From Zingiber officinale (Eukaryota; Streptophyta; Magnoliopsida; Zingiberales; Zingiberaceae), in NCBI RefSeq assembly GCF_018446385.1, contig NC_056002.1, forward strand, positions 6,807,474 to 6,871,473: a DNA stretch of 64,000 nt, read 5' to 3'. Positions 23,773-33,269 of the stretch are shown here, piece after piece (position 1 is the stretch's first letter; each line of letters begins with the position of its first letter). Made by a program: the position numbers and the translations under genes. The notes under the pieces were generated by a model. It saw only the letters and a list, made by a program, of their open reading frames with translations. It ran no database searches and was not told the DNA's origin.

Positions 23773-24119
23773 TTACTTACATATCTGTCTAACATCCCAA
23801 CTATAAATACTATATTTGGTTAAGTACAAACTTGTGCATACATGAGATTTTCTACTGCTGACGCATATGAGAATTGTTCCATCTCTTTTATTTTAAGTTC
23901 AAGCCGTGGACACTGGTGTAAACTGAACTTGTCACCTCTTGACACAGGTGTGTTACTAGGTGTACAATTCTGCATACTATACCTTATAAGCACCTTTTCA
24001 ATATAGGCATGTTGTGAAAGTTCAAGAATGCCTCTTGAATGATCACGATAGATCTGTATGCCTAAAACAAAGGATGCTTCACCAAGATCTTTCATTCAAA
24101 ATTACCAGATAGAAATGAC
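23773..24119 (-). pseudogene. copia D reverse transcriptase, C-terminal part
   Basis: Reads EMKDLGEASFVLGIQIYRD, ILELSQHAYIEKVL, TPVSRGDKFS and YASAVENLMYAQVCT, followed by PNIVFIVGMLDRYVSNP up to the target site of element A. It is the direct continuation of the RT start at 33270 and lies between insertions A and B. Confidence 0.85.
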
Positions 24120-24340
24120 TGATGTGCGTAGATTATATACTCTTTTATGCATGTTTTTACGCACATTTACATACTTTGAGCATGCTTGATCTATGCATTT
24201 TTATACTTCCAGCTTTCCTTTTAACATATTTACTCTTTTGGTTCGGAGATCTGCTTTTTGTGCATTTTCTGTACACAGGAGTCGAAATTGGTGAAGATTA
24301 AGTGTCCTTGAGCAAGCTTGGAAGTAATTGAAGGGAGAAA

Positions 24341-24714
24341 GAGCATCGGGCCGTGTATCATACATGGCCGTGTGGTCCTAACAGGAAGGGAAGAGGACAT
24401 GGCCGTGTGAATCCCACACGGCCGTGTCTTGATTTGAAGAAATCAGAGCAAAAGCCCTACATGGCCGTGTAGATCTACATGGCCGTGTGGAGTTTCCGAA
24501 GGCCAAGCAGATGGTGGCCATGTGCACCACACGGCCGTGTGGATTTTCTAGAGACCAAGCAGGTGGCGGCCGTGTGCACCACACGGCCGTGTAGCATTTC
24601 CAGAGAGCAGGAGGGCCTTGGTCGTGTGCACCACACGGCCGTGCAGCATTGGCAGAGAAGGAACTGGACATGGCCGTGTGGATCTCACACGGCCGTGTCG
24701 TGGGGTCGTGTGGC
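24341..24714 (+). repeat. array of ACACGGCCGTGT stem-loops in U3
   Basis: At least six inverted pairs separated by unrelated spacers. Example arms: GGCCGTGTG with CACACGGCC (24401-24423), GGCCGTGTA with TACATGGCC (24463-24484), and GGCCATGTG with CACACGGCC (24516-24536). It ends about 17 bases before the TATA-like box. Open frames that run through it are by-products of the repeat. Confidence 0.85.
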
Positions 24715-24730
24715 GCCCGATTTCCTCCTC

Positions 24731-24738
24731 TATTTAAA
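24731..24738 (+). promoter_or_regulatory. TATA-like box of element B LTR
   Basis: TATTTAAA just downstream of the stem-loop array, with a CCTTCC start-like context 25-30 bases on. It aligns in position with TATATAAG in the LTR of element C. Confidence 0.6.
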
Positions 24739-25795
24739 CCTTCCTTCATGAATTGAAAGGGGATCTCTCCCCCTTTTGGGAGAAGGCAAGATTTGGTGGT
24801 TTCCTCCCATTCTTGGGAGGATTTCTGGGCGATTCTAAGGGAGATCTTGACGATTTCGACTCCGGAGCGAGGATTGGATCCGAAGACGAGGCTTCTTCGT
24901 AGATAAGTTTTCTCTTTCCCCCTCTTCTTGGTTTCTTGGATTGGGGATTTAAGAAATGCTTGTAATCTTTATTTCTTCGGGTTTTCTTCCTCGATTCATG
25001 GAGTAGATCTTGTATTCTAGGATTAAGGGAGTATTTGTATGATGGATTGATGTAATCTCTTATGGATTTGCCATTTTCTTGTTTCAATGACATTGTCTTG
25101 CTTGTATCAATTAGATCTTGAATGATTGATGGTGATTTATGCTTAATTCTCATTCTTGATTGATTGTTTGGATTTCTTATGGACTTTGTAAAGATAAACC
25201 CTCACTCGATTATCCGAGGGATCCACGTGACAGGTGCAAGCCCGTGTAAGGACGTTTGAGAGATAATCTTGAAGAGGAAATAGGAATATTCAAGAGAGTA
25301 GGATGGATTTTGTGATTAGTTTCTTGTATCTTGATAGATTAATAAGTTGTGGGCTTCTATGTTGATATCCGAGGAAGGCATAGTAATAGGTGCGCTTCTG
25401 TGTAAGGACAATGTAGGTTCACGTCTAATTGATCATGTTTAGATACATTCCTCAGTCCTTAGCCGGTTATCTATTGCAAGAGAGAACCAGCAACTTTCTA
25501 CAAGTGTTTGACAATTGAGGGAAAAGAATTGGTGAACCATTTACATTCAAGAAATCTTACAAAGAAACCGAAACTCCTAGAATCTCCCTTTATCATAACC
25601 CAAAACACTAAACTCTTGTTTGTTGATCTTTAATATTAGATTTGTTTACCCTTACTTTGCATTTGAAACGATTGGATAGTTGTTTAGCTAATTCGCATTG
25701 AGACATTTCTAGTGCTTATTCCAGTCCCTGTGGATACGATAATCTTTTATATTACTTGCGACATTTCCGTACACTTGCGGATCGTAACAAGTTTT

Positions 25796-25808
25796 TGGCG
25801 CCGTTGCC
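25796..25808 (+). other. primer binding site, Athila type
   Basis: TGGCGCCGTTGCC, six bases after the LTR end. This is the site typical of Athila-group elements, usually assigned to tRNA-Asp. Confidence 0.8.
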
Positions 25809-26035
25809 GGGGATTGCGCTATAACATTAGGAATTATCAATTGAGTTAGACTAAACATAACATTTGTTTTCCTTTCATATTGCATAGTTATAACTAATCA
25901 TTAGATTTCTGTTTCTACTTTCTCGTATAACTTTCACTTCTTGTTAATTCTTTTTGTACAAATTCAATTCTGCATTTTTGATTCTTCTATTTTTTTTTTT
26001 TTGTCGAATTGCCATTTGCTATCTTGTTCTTGTGT

Positions 26036-27262
26036 ATGCGAAGATCTAACTTTGCAGGGGAATTCTTTCCTTTTGACCCTGAGATTGATAGAACTTTCCA
26101 TAAAAAAAGAATTCTGCAAAGGCAAATTGAAGAACAGGAACATTTGAACATGGCAAATAGACCACTCAAGGATTATGCAGCACCCTATGCAAGAGGTTTT
26201 CGATCTAGTATTTCAAGACCTTCAGTGGAAGCTAATAACTTTGAGATCAAACCCGCAATCATATCTATGGTGCAGCAGAACCAATTTGGTGGAGGACCTC
26301 ATGAAGACCCCAATTAACACTTAGAGGTCTTTTATGAAATATGTGGTACCATGAAAATGAATGGAGTTCCTTTAGATGCAGTTAGATTATTGTTATTTGG
26401 GTTTTCTCTAAGAGATAGGGCAAAGCAATGGCTGAATTCTTTGGCCCCTAATAGCATCACCACTTGGGAGCAGTGTGAGCAACAGTTTCTTGATAAGTTC
26501 TATCCACCAAGCAAAACAGCTCATATGAGGAATTTAATTGCAAGCTTCAAGCAAACTGACTCAGAATCTCTTTTTGAAGCATGGGATAGATATAATAGTA
26601 TGCTCAGACAATGCCCACATCATGGGTTGGAAAGATGGTTAGTGTTGCACACTTTTTATAATGGTATCAATTATCATACCAAAGTGTCCCTTGATTCAGC
26701 TGCTGGAGGGGCACTTATGAACAAAAGCTTAGATGAAGCCGAAGAAATCATTGAAAGTGTAGCACAAAATCATCATCAATGGGCAAATGAAAGAAGTGGT
26801 GGCTATTCTTCTGTAAACCCAACAATCAAATCATCAGGGAAGTTTGATGTAGATGCAGTCACTCTTTTGTCTGCAAAATTGGATGCTCTTACAAAGAAAT
26901 TTGAGAATACGGGGGCTAGTGCTAATATGGTCAATGCTATTAGTACATCTTGTGAAGTATGTGGGAGTTCAGAGCATTCAAATGACTCATGTTCATTGGG
27001 AGCTATCACTGCACAAATCAATCAACTTGAACAATGTGATGCAATCATGAGTTACAATCAAAGGCAGAACAACCCATACTCAAATACTTATAACCCTGGA
27101 TGGAAGAGTCATCCAAATTTTTCTTACAGAAATAATCAAGATCAAGGACCATCTATGGGGGCAAGACCAAATTTCCAAGCTGGGCAACAAAATTTTCAAC
27201 ATCTATCTTCTCAAGGCTTACCAAAGTCAAATGTTGAAAAGATGCTTGAAGAAATTATCTAA
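26036..27262 (+). pseudogene. element B gag
   Basis: Starts MRRSNFAGEFFPFDPEIDRT. The capsid domain of the retrotransposon gag family runs through FEIKPAIISMVQQNQFGG, FGFSLRDRAKQWLNSL, FLDKFYPPSKTAHMRNLI, and then FYNGINYHTKVSLDSAAGG. A short CEVCGSSEHSNDSC element resembles a zinc knuckle. A TAA at 26315-26317 breaks the frame once, and the frame resumes at once. A 31-bp tandem duplication at about 27258-27319 adds a further stop and a frameshift into the protease part. Confidence 0.85.
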
Positions 27263-27305
27263 AGTCAGAATGAAATGAAGCTTCTTCATCTAAAGTCAGA
27301 ATGAA

Positions 27306-28460
27306 ATGAAGCAAGATTTAGCAAAGCTCATTCAGAGAATGGATAATTCTGAAAAGCATCAAAAGATCCAGGATAGTCAAATTGCCCAACTAGCTTCCTC
27401 TTCATCCAGAGTACCAGGACAACTTCCAGGAAAACCTGATGTGAATCCTATGGAGCATTGCAATAGAATTGAGCTTAGGAGCGGACGGACCTTGGGAGAC
27501 TCCCAAGCGACTGTTTCAAAAGGGATACAAAAAGAAGAAGAGCTCTCTCCTCCTATACCAAATCAGATTCAAGCTAATGAGGAGAGTACCATTGAGGTTG
27601 AAGAAGCTCTTCCACTGAACCATCAGAGCAAAGCTGTCCCTTTTCCTCAAAGACTTACAATGCTCAAGAAAGATGAAGAATTTGGCAAGTTTCTAGAAAA
27701 AGTTAAGGAAATTTGTGTAGAGGTACCTCTTATCGATGCTATTCTACAAATGCCTAGATTTGCCAAATTCCTGAAGGATCTCATGTCAAACAAGAGAGGA
27801 AGAGGAGAGGTCGAGACCATTGCGCTTAGTGAGGAATGTAGTGCTATTTTTGAGAAGAACACTTCTCCAAAACTGAAGGACCCAGGGAGCTTTTATATTC
27901 CTTGCAACATAGGAAAAGAATTTTTTGAAAAAGCTTTCTGTGATTTGGGGGCGAGTGTTAGCCTCATTCCCTATTCAATTTGTAATAAATTAGGTCTCAA
28001 AAACATTAAACTTACTACTATGGCACTTCAACTTGCCGATCATTCCTGCAGGTACCCTTTGGGTATTATAGAAGATGTGCCAGTAGAGGTGGATGTGAAT
28101 GTTATTCCCACAGATTTTGTCATTTTGGACATGGAAGAGGACCCTAGGATTCCTATCATATTAGGAAGACCTTTCCTTGCTACAGCTGGAGCTATAATTG
28201 ATGTCAAAAATCATAAGCTTTCTTTGGTAATTGGTAAGGAAAAGTTGGAATATGATTTATCTAATATCTCTAACCATGTCTCGTCTCTTTTAAATGCTTG
28301 TAGCAGGACAAGCATTTATAAACTTGAGGAATGGAACTTCCATCCTCATGGAAGGCCACCAAACGAAGGAGACAATGTGGTGGAAGATGTTGGGAGAAGA
28401 TCTCCCAACAAAAATGAAAAGTATATCTGTCCTCCAAGGGCGAGGAAAAGAAGCGAATGA
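27306..28460 (+). pseudogene. element B protease region
   Basis: Continues gag after the 31-bp duplication. It contains a coiled-coil-like start (QRMDNSEKHQKIQDSQIAQ), PGKPDVNPMEHCNRIELRSG, and the retropepsin-like core FCDLGASVSLIPYS with IPIILGRPFLATAGAIIDV. The active site reads DLGA, the usual Athila form. In complete Athila elements RT follows; here the frame ends at 28460 in unrelated sequence. Confidence 0.85.
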
Positions 28461-28469
28461 TAAAGTTTG

Positions 28470-28520
28470 GTCGAGCTAAAGACCTTAAACAAGCGCTTCT
28501 TGGGAGGCAACCCAAGGGTT
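28470..28520 (+). other. conserved stem-loop after gag-protease
   Basis: CTTGGG and CCCAAG arms around AGGCAA within GCGCTTCTTGGGAGGCAACC. The same text occurs after protease in element C (39470-39496) despite heavy divergence around it. To my knowledge this motif usually lies between the end of pol and the next ORF in Athila elements, so its position here marks where pol is missing. Confidence 0.65.
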
Positions 28521-28599
28521 CTTTTAGTTAGTTTTGATTTGTATCTAAATTTCTTTTAGTTTGATGCATTCTTTTGATTTTGTTTTCAGGTTAGGTGCA

Positions 28600-28865
28600 A
28601 AACGGAGCTCGACCGTGTGCTATACACGGCCAGGCAAAAAGTTGCAGAGAAGGGAAGTGCTTAGGCCGTGTCATCCAGACACGGCCGTGTAGCATCTTCC
28701 GAGGAGAAAAGGATCTTGGTCGTGTCTCAAACACGGCCGTGTAAAGAATCCCGAGAGGAAAGATGGAGAGGCCGTGTCCCAGACACGGCCGTGCGAGGAA
28801 TCCAGAGAAGGAAGATGGGGAGGCCGTGTAGATCTACACGGCCCGTGTAGGAGAACTATTAAAGT
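28600..28865 (+). promoter_or_regulatory. internal stem-loop array and TATA-like box before the extra ORF
   Basis: Four stem-loops: GGCCGTGTC/GACACGGCC (28664-28686), GGTCGTGTC/ACACGGCC (28718-28738), GGCCGTGTC/GACACGGCC (28770-28790) and GGCCGTGTA/TACACGGCC (28822-28843). TATTAAAG follows at 28857-28864. The layout copies that of the LTR U3. A role as promoter for the extra ORF is inferred. Confidence 0.5.
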
Positions 28866-29107
28866 CTTTCTTTTACCTCACACGGGCAGATCTTGGCCGT
28901 GTTCCGCACACCCCCAACTCTCCAAAACATCTTTCTCTCTCCCAATCTCTTAAAAACTCCTCTCTAACCTCTCAAGATCTCTTAGATCCGGATTCTCCTC
29001 TTCACTTTTCATCCTCCTAACCTAAGATCCTTGCTCTTTGAAGTTTTGTTCTTTGAGTTTCATTCTTCCAACCCTAGATAACTTTTCCCCTATCTAAACT
29101 CATCAAG

Positions 29108-30610
29108 ATGTCCAACATTTTGAAGAAACTCCGCAAAAGAGGTGGTGGATCCAGTGGGGACAAAGAGGAGGAGCCATCAAAGGACAAGGGAAAACAACCA
29201 GTGAAGGGCAAAGGCAAAAGGACTTCACGCAACGAGGGTAATGACAATGAATTCAATATCATGTTGAGAAATGATGATCAAGTAACTAGATTTGCAATTC
29301 TTGTCAATAGAAAGATAGTGTGTACTAGATATATGCACCCAACTGTTCTTGATATGCTTGGAATTAGGGAAGATGTAGATTTGATGATTGGTTTTTTAGA
29401 TTGGGGTGATATTATGTACACACATTTGCCTACATATCCTCGTCTTGTTTTGGAATTTTTAAGTTCATTGGATGTCCATTTTACTAATGAAGATGATTAT
29501 TTTGGAAAAATCTCATTTAGACTAATGAATCAAGAATTTCTATGGACATTTAGTGACTTTAATTCTTGTTTTGAAATAACCACCGGTAGCCCTCGTAGGT
29601 TTGATCCAAGGTTTAATTGGAATCATTTTTGGAATGCAATAACTGGGTTAGGTCAACCTTATGAGCCTTCAAGAGCTAAGGCCTCCAATATGCAAAACCC
29701 CATCTTTAGGTATCTACATAGAGTCATGAGTAAAACTATTTTTGGTAGGGGAGAGAGTGATGGGGTGGTTAAAAAGATAGAGCTTTATGCTTTATGGGCT
29801 ATGCTTTATAAGGTTAAATTTGATTCTGGTTTTCATTTTGTTCAAACCTTATTAAGATCTGCTAGGGCATCATTGGGATCAATTTTTTTTGGTGGTTTGA
29901 TTACCCGAATAGCTTATAATTTAAATCTTGATGTTGATGGGTTGGAAATAATTCATGGTAATGACATGATTGACATTGATGCATGTCTTGCTATGAAAAT
30001 GATCGTTCGGGATGAGAATGGTTTCGCGTTTCCTAGGAGGAGTGGTTCTCCTTTACCCCTTCCTTTTCCTGAATGAACTACTATCCGTAACCCGGCTAAT
30101 TGGGTAATTTCTGAGTTGGATTTTGAGGATAACCCTTCTATACCTGGAGACACTGAGCCACATCATGAGCCCCCGTCATTTGGACACCCGCAGCCTTCTA
30201 GTTTTATGGAGCCTGCTAGGCATTCTTTTGCATATGGCACGGGATCTTCTAGGTTTGATTTTTCAGATTTTCATGCGTCTCTAGAGTCACTTCATGAGAA
30301 GCAAGATGCCCAACGAAAAATGTTGGAGGGTCGCTTCTCTTTATCTGATGATCAGTTTAGGGAGGTACAAAATCATTTTCAGTTTACGAGGAATTTTCAA
30401 GGTCAAGTGGCTGAGTTTGTGCAGGATTATGATACTGATCAGGCTAGGATGAGAGATTTTATGCAGAGCATGACACTTACTAGCCAACAAGTAAATGCTT
30501 TATATGAGTATCATAGATCTTTGGGTGAGATTCCAGGTTTTCCTAATTTTCCTATTGGCCAACCACGTCGTAGACCCCCTTTTCCTCGTCCACCTCCTCC
30601 ACCATATTGA
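29108..30610 (+). pseudogene. element B extra ORF, Athila ORF-1-like
   Basis: 500-codon frame starting MSNILKKLRKRGGGSSGDKE, with one in-frame TGA at 30074-30076; the same frame continues to 30610. The N-terminus is basic and low-complexity. The core (RYMHPTVLDMLGIREDVD, YPRLVLEFLSSLDV, FRLMNQEFLWTFSDFN, YEPSRAKASNMQNPIFRYLH, IFGRGESDGVVKKIEL) resembles the plant Athila ORF-1 protein family (PF03078). The tail has a predicted helical stretch and ends in PPFPRPPPPPY. No membrane segment or envelope feature is seen. The TGA may be a decayed CGA. Function unknown. Confidence 0.6.
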
Positions 30611-30625
30611 TTTCATCGGGACGAT

Positions 30626-30648
30626 GAAAAGTTTAAGTCTGGGGGGGT
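30626..30648 (+). other. internal polypurine-like tract
   Basis: GAAAAGTTTAAGTCTGGGGG closely matches the true tract before the 3' LTR (31629-31651). It follows directly after the extra ORF. Confidence 0.6.
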
Positions 30649-30649
30649 G

Positions 30650-31628
30650 TCATGTATTGTTTAGTTTGGTTTTCAGTTTTTAGTTTTTGTTAGTTTTTCA
30701 TGTTGGTTCTTATTTTCATTGCTTGTTGCTTTATTTTGCTTGTTTTTGAAATAATCATGGCAAAAATTTTTTTGAGAACATCAAATCTTCACTTATATGC
30801 TTTCTTGGATTCAAGTGAAATGTTAGCACGATTATTGTCTTGATTCATGATGTTTGAATGATGCTAGTAGTAAACTTTGTGTAGTTCTTTTTTCTATCTT
30901 GGGAAGCATTAATAAGCTAAGAATCTTATGGTGATGAGTTTTAGTTTTGGTTCGACCTTAAGGATTTTATCTTCACTACACTTGTGCTTGATGCTTGAAT
31001 AGTTGATGTCATTGAAATAGTCATGATTCATCTTGTTTGCTTAGTACTTGGTTTCCATGGTGATTTCTCAACTTTCATTTTGGTTACTGGATGAGGCTCA
31101 AATCATTAAAGCTCATTTGGAAAAATCAAAATATCCCAACATGTGTGCTAAAAGTACATTTGTGAATAAGTTTTGCACAATGCAAACACTTATAAAAAAA
31201 AGGATATAAAAATAGTTGTCATGAGTGGAATCTAGCAAGTCACCCCTTTGAGACCGAGTTAGGTTACTGGGGAAATGACTGCTTAGCTTCTCTTGAGATT
31301 GAGCACACCTTTGAGACCTTGGGTTAGTTGAGAAATATGAACCAAGTGAATGGTGAGTAAGTGCCTATCACTGGTTACTTGTCTTTCACTGGAAACATTA
31401 GGAATTCAAATTTGATGACGACTTGACTAGGACATGGATTGAAACTTGAAGGGTGTTGAGTTACTTTTACACTGTGCACAAGATTCTTATGCTTGAACCA
31501 TACTTTACTTGTTTCCATGATCATGCTTGTTAATGAAACTTTTTGATAGAATTAGGAAAGTGCACTAGGTTTTATGAATGTGTTGTAGAACATATGAATT
31601 TAGACTGCAGCATTTTGCTTGAGGACAA
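30650..31628 (+). other. non-coding 3' region of element B
   Basis: About 1 kb of T-rich sequence with no credible ORF between the two polypurine-like tracts. An open frame at 31543-31833 runs into the LTR and has no recognised domain. Confidence 0.55.
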
Positions 31629-31651
31629 GAAAAGGTTTAAGTCTGGGGGTG
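31629..31651 (+). other. polypurine tract of element B
   Basis: GAAAAGGTTTAAGTCTGGGG ending next to the TGATGTGCG of the 3' LTR. Confidence 0.8.
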
Positions 31652-33269
31652 TGATGTGCGTAGATTATATACTCTTTTATGCATGTTTTTACGCACATTT
31701 ACATACTTTGAGCATGCTTGATCTATGCATTTTTATACTTCCAGCTTTCCTTTTAGCATATTTACTCTTTTGGTTCGGAGATCTGCTTTTTGTGCATTTT
31801 CTGTACACAGGAGTCGAAATTGGTGAAGATTAAGTGTCCTTGAGCAAGCTAGGAAGTAATTGAAGGGAGAAAGAGCATCGGGCCGTGTACCATACATGGC
31901 CGTGTGGTCCTAACAGGAAGGGAAGAGGACATGGCCGTGTGAATCCCACACGGCCGTGTCTTGATTTGAAGAAATCAGAGCAAAAGCCCTACATGGCCGT
32001 GTAGATCTACATGGCCGTGTGGAGTTTCCGGAGGCCAAACAGATGGTGGCCATGTGCACCACACGGCCGTGTGGATTTTCCAGAGACCAAGCAGGTGGCG
32101 GCCGTGTGCACCACACGGCCGTGCAGCATTGGCAGAGAAGGAACTGGACATGGCCGTGTGGATCTCACACGGCCGTGTCGTGGGGTCGTGTGGCACCCGA
32201 TTTCCTCCTCTATTTAAACCTTCCTTCATGAATTGAAAGGGGATCTCTCCCCCTTTTGGGAGAAGGCAAGATTTGGTGGTTTCCTCCCATTCTTGGGAGG
32301 ATTTCTGGGCGATTCTAAGGGAGATCTTGACGATTTCGACTCCGGAACAAGGATTGGATCCGAAGACGAGGCTTCTTCGTAGATAAGTTTTCTCTTTCCC
32401 CCTCTTCTTGGTTTCTTGGATTGGGGATTTAAGAAATGCTTGTAATCTTTATTTCTTCGGGTTTTCTTCCTCGATTCATGGAGTAGATCTTGTATTCTAG
32501 GATTAATGGAGTATTTGTATGATGGATTGATGTAATCTCTTATGGATTTGTCATTTTCTTGTTTCAATGACATTGTCTTGCTTGTATCAATTAGATCTTG
32601 AATGATTGATGGTGATTTGTGCTTAATTCTCATTCTTGATTGATTGTTTGGATTTCTTGTGGACTTTGTAAAGATAAACCCTCACTCGATCATCCGAGGG
32701 ATCCACGTGACAGGTGCAAGCCCGTGTAAGGACGTTTGAGAGATAATCTTGAAGAGGAAATAGGAATATTCAAGAGAGTAGGATGGATTTTGTGATTAGT
32801 TTCTTGTATCTTGATAGATTAATAAGTTGTGGACTTCTATGTTGATATCCGAGGAAGGCATAGTAATAGGTGCGCTTCTGTGTAAGGACAACGTAGGTTC
32901 ACGTCTAATTGATCATGTTTAGATACATTCCTCAGTCCTTAGCCGGTTATCTATTGCAAGAGAGAACCGACAACTTTCTACAAGTGTTCGACAATTGAGG
33001 GAAAAGAATTGGTGAACCATTTACATTCAAGAAATCTTACAAAGAAACCGAAACTCCTAGAATCTCCCTTTATCATAACCCAAAACACTAAACTCTTGTT
33101 TGTTGATCTTTAATATTAGATTTGTTTACCCTTACTTTGCATTTGAAACGATTGGATAGTTGTTTAGCTAATTCGCATTGAGACATTTCTAGTGCTTATT
33201 CCAGTCCCTGTGGATACAATAATCTTTTATATTACTTGCGACATTTCCGTACACTTGCGGATCGTAACA
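31652..33269 (+). repeat. 3' LTR of element B
   Basis: 1618 bp, nearly identical to the 5' LTR. Its stem-loop array (about 31880-32194) lacks one 52-bp unit that is present in the 5' LTR. The TATA-like TATTTAAA follows at about 32211. Confidence 0.92.

Larger units (their letters stand above)
24120..25789 (+). repeat. 5' LTR of element B
   Basis: 1670 bp. It contains a stem-loop array (24341-24714), a TATA-like TATTTAAA (24731-24738) and a long R/U5. It is 52 bp longer than the 3' LTR; the difference coincides with one extra stem-loop unit. Confidence 0.92.
24120..33269 (+). mobile_element. element B: Athila-related, gag-protease plus extra ORF, no RT/integrase
   Basis: LTRs at 24120-25789 and 31652-33269 start TGATGTGCGTAG and end CGTAACA. 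The 5-bp flanks ATGAC and ATAAC differ by one base and are probably the target duplication. The interior holds an Athila-type primer site, gag, protease, a stem-loop array, a 500-codon extra ORF, two polypurine-like tracts and about 1 kb of non-coding DNA. No trace of RT, RNase H or integrase is seen between protease (end 28460) and the extra ORF (29108). Non-autonomous; it must have been copied by enzymes supplied elsewhere. Confidence 0.88.

Noticed and set aside
24341-24714. CRISPR-like array (short palindromic repeats with unrelated spacers)
   Set aside because: Plant nuclear LTR context, variable repeat sequence and spacing, no cas genes; the units are promoter-proximal palindromes of a retrotransposon.
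24378-24751. Open frames on both strands through the GGCCGTG arrays (also 31910-32236, 35544-35910)
   Set aside because: They are by-products of stop-poor GC-rich repeat words; several overlapping frames are open at once on both strands, and no domain is recognisable.
29108-30610. Envelope-like protein in element B
   Set aside because: The position fits an env-like ORF, but no signal peptide, transmembrane segment or coat-protein feature is visible; similarity is to the Athila ORF-1 family.
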